Source: Spirosoma endophyticum (GTDB taxonomy: Bacteria; Bacteroidota; Bacteroidia; Cytophagales; Spirosomataceae). Taken from it: DNA of 64,000 bases. Where the stretch lies: contig NZ_FOLQ01000006.1 in the NCBI RefSeq assembly GCF_900112365.1, positions 330,885 to 394,884 of the forward strand, read 5' to 3'. The notes beneath the pieces were generated by a model. The model had not been told where the DNA came from and searched no databases. It saw only the letters and a program-made list of their open reading frames with translations. The position numbers and the translations under genes are program-made. This document shows positions 60,769 to 64,000 of this stretch, piece after piece. Positions within the stretch are counted from its first letter, which is position 1; every line of letters starts with the position of its first letter.

Positions 60769-61572
60769 ATGCCTTTTGTAGAAACCAACGGCATTAACTT
60801 GTATTACCAGGAGCGGGGATCGGGAGAGCCGTTGCTGCTGATTATGGGTATTACAGCGCCCGGCTCTGTCTGGGAAAAACACGCCGATGACTGGCAGCAT
60901 TCGTTTCGCTGTATTCTGGGCGATAACCGGGGTGTTGGACAGTCCGATAAGCCAATAGGCCCCTATAGCACCGCACAAATGGCGGACGATTATGCGGGCC
61001 TGATTAACAAACTTGGGTTACAATCAGTGCGGGTCGTTGGCGTATCGATGGGAAGTACGATTGCTCAGCAGTTGGCCCTGAGGCATCCGGATAAAGTTCG
61101 TTCACTGGTACTCATGTGTCCGTGGGCGCGTTGCGACCGCACGGCCACAGCCATCTTCCGGCATATAGCAACGATCAAGGCCCGGCTCCGTCCCGAAGAG
61201 TTTGCAAATTATATTCAATTGCTGATTTACGCCAAGCGGAGCTGGGATGATGACGCTACGTTTGCTGAACTTCAGGCCAGTCAACAACAGGCTGCTATCG
61301 ATGCCTCGCCCCAGCCGTTGCATGGGCTGGAAGGGCAGGCCGACGCTTGCATCACTCATAATACGTTAGCGCAACTGAGCCAGATCGATAAGCCCTGCCT
61401 AATAATTGGCGGACGGAACGATATTTTTACACCCGTCTGGATGAGCGAAGAAGTAGCCGGTGCGATTCCAGGCAGCGAACTTCATTTCTATGACGAGGCC
61501 GGGCACGCGTTCCATTGGGAATGCATCGAAGACTTCAATCCTCGCGTTCGTAACTGGCTGCTAACTCATTAA
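60769..61572 (+). CDS. Alpha/beta hydrolase (lactonase/esterase-like)
   Basis: A 267-residue cytoplasmic alpha/beta hydrolase. FVETNGINLYYQERGSGEPLLLIMG is the standard opening; the nucleophile elbow is GVSMGST near residue 98, the Asp is in GGRNDIFTP (about 226) and the His in GHAFHWE (about 250). It fits haloperoxidase-like or 3-oxoadipate enol-lactonase-like groups; a sugar lactone is an appealing substrate next to a dehydrogenase, but that is inference. It lies 58 bases downstream of the isomerase gene. Confidence 0.88.
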   Translation: MPFVETNGINLYYQERGSGEPLLLIMGITAPGSVWEKHADDWQHSFRCILGDNRGVGQSDKPIGPYSTAQMADDYAGLINKLGLQSVRVVGVSMGSTIAQQLALRHPDKVRSLVLMCPWARCDRTATAIFRHIATIKARLRPEEFANYIQLLIYAKRSWDDDATFAELQASQQQAAIDASPQPLHGLEGQADACITHNTLAQLSQIDKPCLIIGGRNDIFTPVWMSEEVAGAIPGSELHFYDEAGHAFHWECIEDFNPRVRNWLLTH

Positions 61573-61664
61573 CTCTATTCCTATTTTCTATAAATGAACC
61601 CCTACTTACCTTACCTCATGTCTACATTATAATCATCGCCTGTAGGCTTCTTAGTTAATAAGTC

Positions 61665-61775
61665 GGCGCCGGCTGTCCCTCCCAACAAGGTGAAAAAGGT
61701 AAAGCCGTTACCGAAAGCAAGAAGGATTTCTATTCGCCAACCCAGTTACTGAAGGATCATCCGATGGAGAATTAA
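61665..61775 (+). pseudogene. Relic of the 3' end of a PVC-type haem dehydrogenase gene
   Basis: This stretch aligns with 59712-59824, the last ~37 codons of the dehydrogenase gene, ending in its own TAA. Differences are mainly at third codon positions (for example CCG/CCC, GAG/GAA, TTA/TTG, AAG/AAA), and one base is missing near 61704, breaking the frame. The third-position bias implies the copy diverged while still functional, so it is probably the surviving tail of a deleted paralogue rather than a recent partial duplication. Confidence 0.85.
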
Positions 61776-61824
61776 TGGTATAAAGTCGAATTATTAAGGC
61801 TAAGGCTTCGTTGAAATGGACTAC

Positions 61825-61869
61825 TGGGCATGGTTTCTAAGCGTTTTTCCTGTTTAGAAACCATGCCCA
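61825..61869. terminator. Hairpin terminator
   Basis: Perfect 16-base arms TGGGCATGGTTTCTAA (61825-61840) and its reverse complement (61854-61869) with a 13-base loop lie after the relic and before the phosphoglycerate mutase gene. Confidence 0.75.
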
Positions 61870-61907
61870 ATTAGTGCCTTATCATTCACGAGTCTATTGA
61901 TCTTTTT

Positions 61908-62522
61908 ATGCCGCTCTTCGTTATCGTTCGCCACGGCCAGTCGCAGTGGAATTTAGAAAATCGCTTTACAGGCAATGTCGATACCCCGCTCACCGAATTG
62001 GGTCAGCATGAAGCCCGCGAAGCCGGTGCGTTACTCAAAGCTCACCAACCCCCAAACTTCGGAATCGGTTTTACATCGGAATTACAACGCGCTATCGAAA
62101 CGATGGCCCTTATTCTGGACGAGATTGGCCAGACGGATTTACCCATTGAACGTAGCGCGGCCCTGAATGAGCGCATGTATGGTGATTTGCAGGGCATGAA
62201 TAAAGACGAAGCCGAGAAACGTTTTGGGGCCGAACAGGTATTCCGGTGGCGTCGCGGCTATACCGACCAGCCGCCCCATGGTGAAAGTTTGGCTGATACG
62301 CACGCACGTGTAATTCCGTATTTTAAATCGGCTATTTTGCCGCACCTGCAAGCCGGACAACCCGTGCTGGTAGCGGCACACGGCAACAGTTTACGGGCGC
62401 TGTTGATGGAATTGGAGCATATCAGCCCGGAAGACATCGAGAAAGTCGAATTAGCGACCGGTATTCCACGCCAATACAACTACGATCAAACAACGGGCGC
62501 ATTTACCCTACTGCCGAAATGA
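61908..62522 (+). CDS. gpmA: 2,3-bisphosphoglycerate-dependent phosphoglycerate mutase
   Basis: A 204-residue mutase of glycolysis. The phosphohistidine is in FVIVRHGQSQWN (His9) and the second catalytic His in LVAAHGNSLRAL; ENRFTGNVDTPLTELGQHEA, ERMYGDLQGMNKDEAEKRFG and PPHGESLADTHARVIPYF fit the family. The length is on the short side compared with the roughly 230-250 residues of many dPGMs but agrees with a compact bacterial type. Cytoplasmic. It follows a terminator and starts an independent unit. Confidence 0.93.
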   Translation: MPLFVIVRHGQSQWNLENRFTGNVDTPLTELGQHEAREAGALLKAHQPPNFGIGFTSELQRAIETMALILDEIGQTDLPIERSAALNERMYGDLQGMNKDEAEKRFGAEQVFRWRRGYTDQPPHGESLADTHARVIPYFKSAILPHLQAGQPVLVAAHGNSLRALLMELEHISPEDIEKVELATGIPRQYNYDQTTGAFTLLPK

Positions 62523-62672
62523 GATTTCAACTCTAGACTATCGACGAAGACAAGTCCCCAAACCTACCGTAAGCTGATACGTTTCAATTACTGCGCAAGT
62601 ATGGGTTTGGGGGTGAATTCTTCTGGCGACTATCCTGTTAAAGGATGCACAAGAATCACAAATTGTAATCGA

Positions 62673-63605
62673 ATGAAAGCCGTTGTATTAAGTGAGTGGG
62701 GTGGCGTCGAAAATTTCTCTATCCAGGACGTACCCAAACCAATTATCAAAGCCGATGAAGTGCTGGTAAAAGTCAATGCTTTTGGTGTGAATCCTGCCGA
62801 CTTTAAAACCCGCACCGGCATCACACCCTACTCTAAAAAGTACACACACCCAATCATTCTGGGCTGGGATATAGCGGGCGTGATTGACGAAGTTGGCAGT
62901 GACGTAACAAATTTCAAAACGGGTGATGCCGTCTATGGCATGGTCAATTTCCCCGAACCCGGCAATGCATATGCTGAATACGTAGCGTCACCAGCCGCGC
63001 ACCTCGCCCTGAAACCAACTACCCTATCCTTTGAGGAAGCAGCTGCGGCCCCACTGGCAGTCCTGACGGCCTGGCAGGCACTAACCGAACACGGCCATCT
63101 CAAAGCCGGTGAAAAAGTGCTAGTTCAGGCCGCGTCGGGTGGCGTTGGGCATTTAGGGGTTCAGTTGGCGAAAGCCCTGGGTGGATATGTCATTGGTACC
63201 GCTTCGGGTAAAAACGAGGCCTTTGTCCGATCGCTCGGCGCCGATGAATTTGTCGATTACACCCAGAATACGGTCGAAGAATCGTTAGGTGACCTCGACC
63301 TCGTTTTCGATACGGCCGGCGCCGACACGATTTTTGCCTCGGCCAGTGTCCTCAAATCGAATGGTCGGCTGATTTCCATTGCCTATGCCGCTATGGACAA
63401 AGTACTGACCATGCGGCCTGATATTCATGCCGAGCGTATTCTGGTACATACCAGTGGTGATGACCTACGTACCATCAACAAATTCATTGAAGACGGCAAA
63501 CTAAAAATCACCGTGAGCCAGGTTCTGCCCGCCGACCAGATCGCCGACGCCCACCAGCAACTGGAAAGCCGCCGGACAACCGGCAAGATTGTCCTGACGT
63601 TTTAA
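62673..63605 (+). CDS. NADP-dependent quinone-oxidoreductase-like MDR protein
   Basis: A 310-residue zinc-free medium-chain reductase. ATG 62673 starts the typical MKAVVLSEWGGVENFSIQDVPKP; an earlier in-frame ATG (62601) adds 24 residues without homology. Landmarks: EVLVKVNAFGVNPADFKTRTG, LGWDIAGVIDEVGSDV, the AASGGVGHLGVQLAKALG nucleotide-binding loop (about residue 150) and the final HQQLESRRTTGKIVLTF. It probably reduces quinones or enones with NADPH. A strong terminator (63642-63686) follows. Confidence 0.93.
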   Translation: MKAVVLSEWGGVENFSIQDVPKPIIKADEVLVKVNAFGVNPADFKTRTGITPYSKKYTHPIILGWDIAGVIDEVGSDVTNFKTGDAVYGMVNFPEPGNAYAEYVASPAAHLALKPTTLSFEEAAAAPLAVLTAWQALTEHGHLKAGEKVLVQAASGGVGHLGVQLAKALGGYVIGTASGKNEAFVRSLGADEFVDYTQNTVEESLGDLDLVFDTAGADTIFASASVLKSNGRLISIAYAAMDKVLTMRPDIHAERILVHTSGDDLRTINKFIEDGKLKITVSQVLPADQIADAHQQLESRRTTGKIVLTF

Positions 63606-63610
63606 TGTTC

Positions 63611-63635
63611 GTTCGGCGTAGTCTCTGACTACGCT
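63611..63635 (+). repeat. Dispersed palindrome GCGTAGTC-GACTACGC, copy 2
   Basis: GTTCGGCGTAGTCTCTGACTACGCT, identical over 25 bases to the minus strand of 51552-51576. It lies 6 bases after the reductase stop. Confidence 0.75.
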
Positions 63636-63641
63636 GAGCAG

Positions 63642-63686
63642 AAAAAAAGCTTCCCGAAAATTTACAACTTTCGGGAAGCTTTTTTT
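63642..63686. terminator. Strong rho-independent-type terminator
   Basis: Arms 63642-63659 and 63669-63686 pair over 18 bases, with an A-run on the left arm and a T-run on the right, so it can act in both directions. Confidence 0.9.
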
Positions 63687-63751
63687 GATTAAAGCGATTG
63701 GTTCTAAGTAGTCCGTGAGAAATAGTTTGCATTATTTTCTAACTTGCCCTC

Positions 63752-64000
63752 ATGGGACGAGTAAATACTCCGGTTCTAACCGATATCCAACGTGCCGATT
63801 TAGAACGTGAATTAAAAACCAATGATAGCCATAGCTTTCGGATGCGTTGCCAAGCCATCCTACTCAAAGCGGCTGGCCGTAAATCGAAAGATGTTGCCCA
63901 GATTGTGGGCATGTGCCATGTGAGTGTTAATAGCTGGCTGAAACGCTTTAAAACCGATGGACTCGCAGGACTACAAACCAAACCAGGACGGGGACGTAAA
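63752..64000 (+). mobile_element. IS630-family transposase, N-terminal part (3' truncated by window)
   Basis: An open frame of 83 codons with no stop before the window edge. The first 60 residues contain a helix-turn-helix of the IS630/Tc1-mariner type: HSFRMRCQAILLKAAGRKSKD, then VAQIVGMCHVSVNSWLKRFKTDGLAGLQTK. IS630 transposases insert at TA dinucleotides; the terminal inverted repeat is not identified here, though a TA lies at several sites upstream (for example around 63707-63708). The DDE catalytic part is beyond the window. Confidence 0.9.

Larger units (their letters stand above)
61573..61907. other. Intergenic region with gene relic and terminator
   Basis: A 335-base gap holding the dehydrogenase relic (61665-61775) and the hairpin (61825-61869). 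The remainder (61573-61664) shows nothing I can support. Confidence 0.6.

Overview
The window looks like a chromosomal segment of a Bacteroidota bacterium of the Cytophagales, most like Spirosoma and relatives. Supporting signs are SusC/SusD outer-membrane pairs, C-terminal type IX secretion sorting domains, the -7 promoter word TAnnTTTG with few Shine-Dalgarno sequences, a LytTR/HisKA_2 two-component pair, a sigma-54 factor, a GH92 mannosidase, PVC-type haem proteins and several families of intergenic palindromes. The organism assignment is inferred from gene content only.

Layout. 1-7.3 kb: end of a sensor kinase, a ThuA-like protein, a GntP permease, a lipoprotein-like Gfo/Idh/MocA oxidoreductase and two alpha/beta hydrolases. 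7.4-12.4 kb: a kinase/LytTR regulator operon, then a lipoprotein and a PD40 beta-propeller protein. 12.6-21 kb: small exported or membrane proteins, a T9SS purple-acid-type phosphatase, a sialidase-like protein, a YihY membrane protein, two DinB proteins and an RluA pseudouridine synthase. 21-33 kb: a T9SS surface protein, two DEAD-box helicases, an ECF sigma/anti-sigma/DUF4097 operon, an acyltransferase-like membrane protein, YciI, SnoaL, AraC and lipocalin proteins and a sugar isomerase-like protein. 33-35.4 kb: a GH92 mannosidase.

35.5-39.3 kb is a visibly AT-rich accessory island beside a tRNA-Arg gene. It holds two zinc-ribbon miniproteins, a perfect-looking hairpin, a terminase-small-subunit-like protein, a PD-(D/E)XK nuclease-like protein and an unknown protein. 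39.4-44.2 kb returns to core genes: enoyl-CoA hydratase, PAP2 phosphatase, sigma-54 and nicotinate phosphoribosyltransferase.

44.3-55.6 kb is the most interesting part. Eight co-directional genes combine a PhnX-like HAD hydrolase, a TIGR03364-type FAD oxidoreductase, a SusC/SusD pair, an alkaline-phosphatase-superfamily enzyme, a Tat-type metallophosphoesterase, a PhnZ-like HD mixed-valent di-iron oxygenase and a DUF5690 MFS transporter. I read this as a phosphonate (aminophosphonate) utilisation locus with its own outer-membrane importer: uptake by SusCD, trimming of esters in the periplasm, inner-membrane import by DUF5690, and two alternative C-P bond-breaking enzymes in the cytoplasm.

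55.7-61.6 kb encodes a sugar oxidation/isomerisation set (ThuA, a PVC-type haem dehydrogenase with SGNH and cytochrome domains, an isomerase, a hydrolase). It is followed by a decayed copy of the dehydrogenase's 3' end. 61.9-64 kb has phosphoglycerate mutase, a quinone-oxidoreductase-like protein and the start of an IS630-family transposase that runs off the window.
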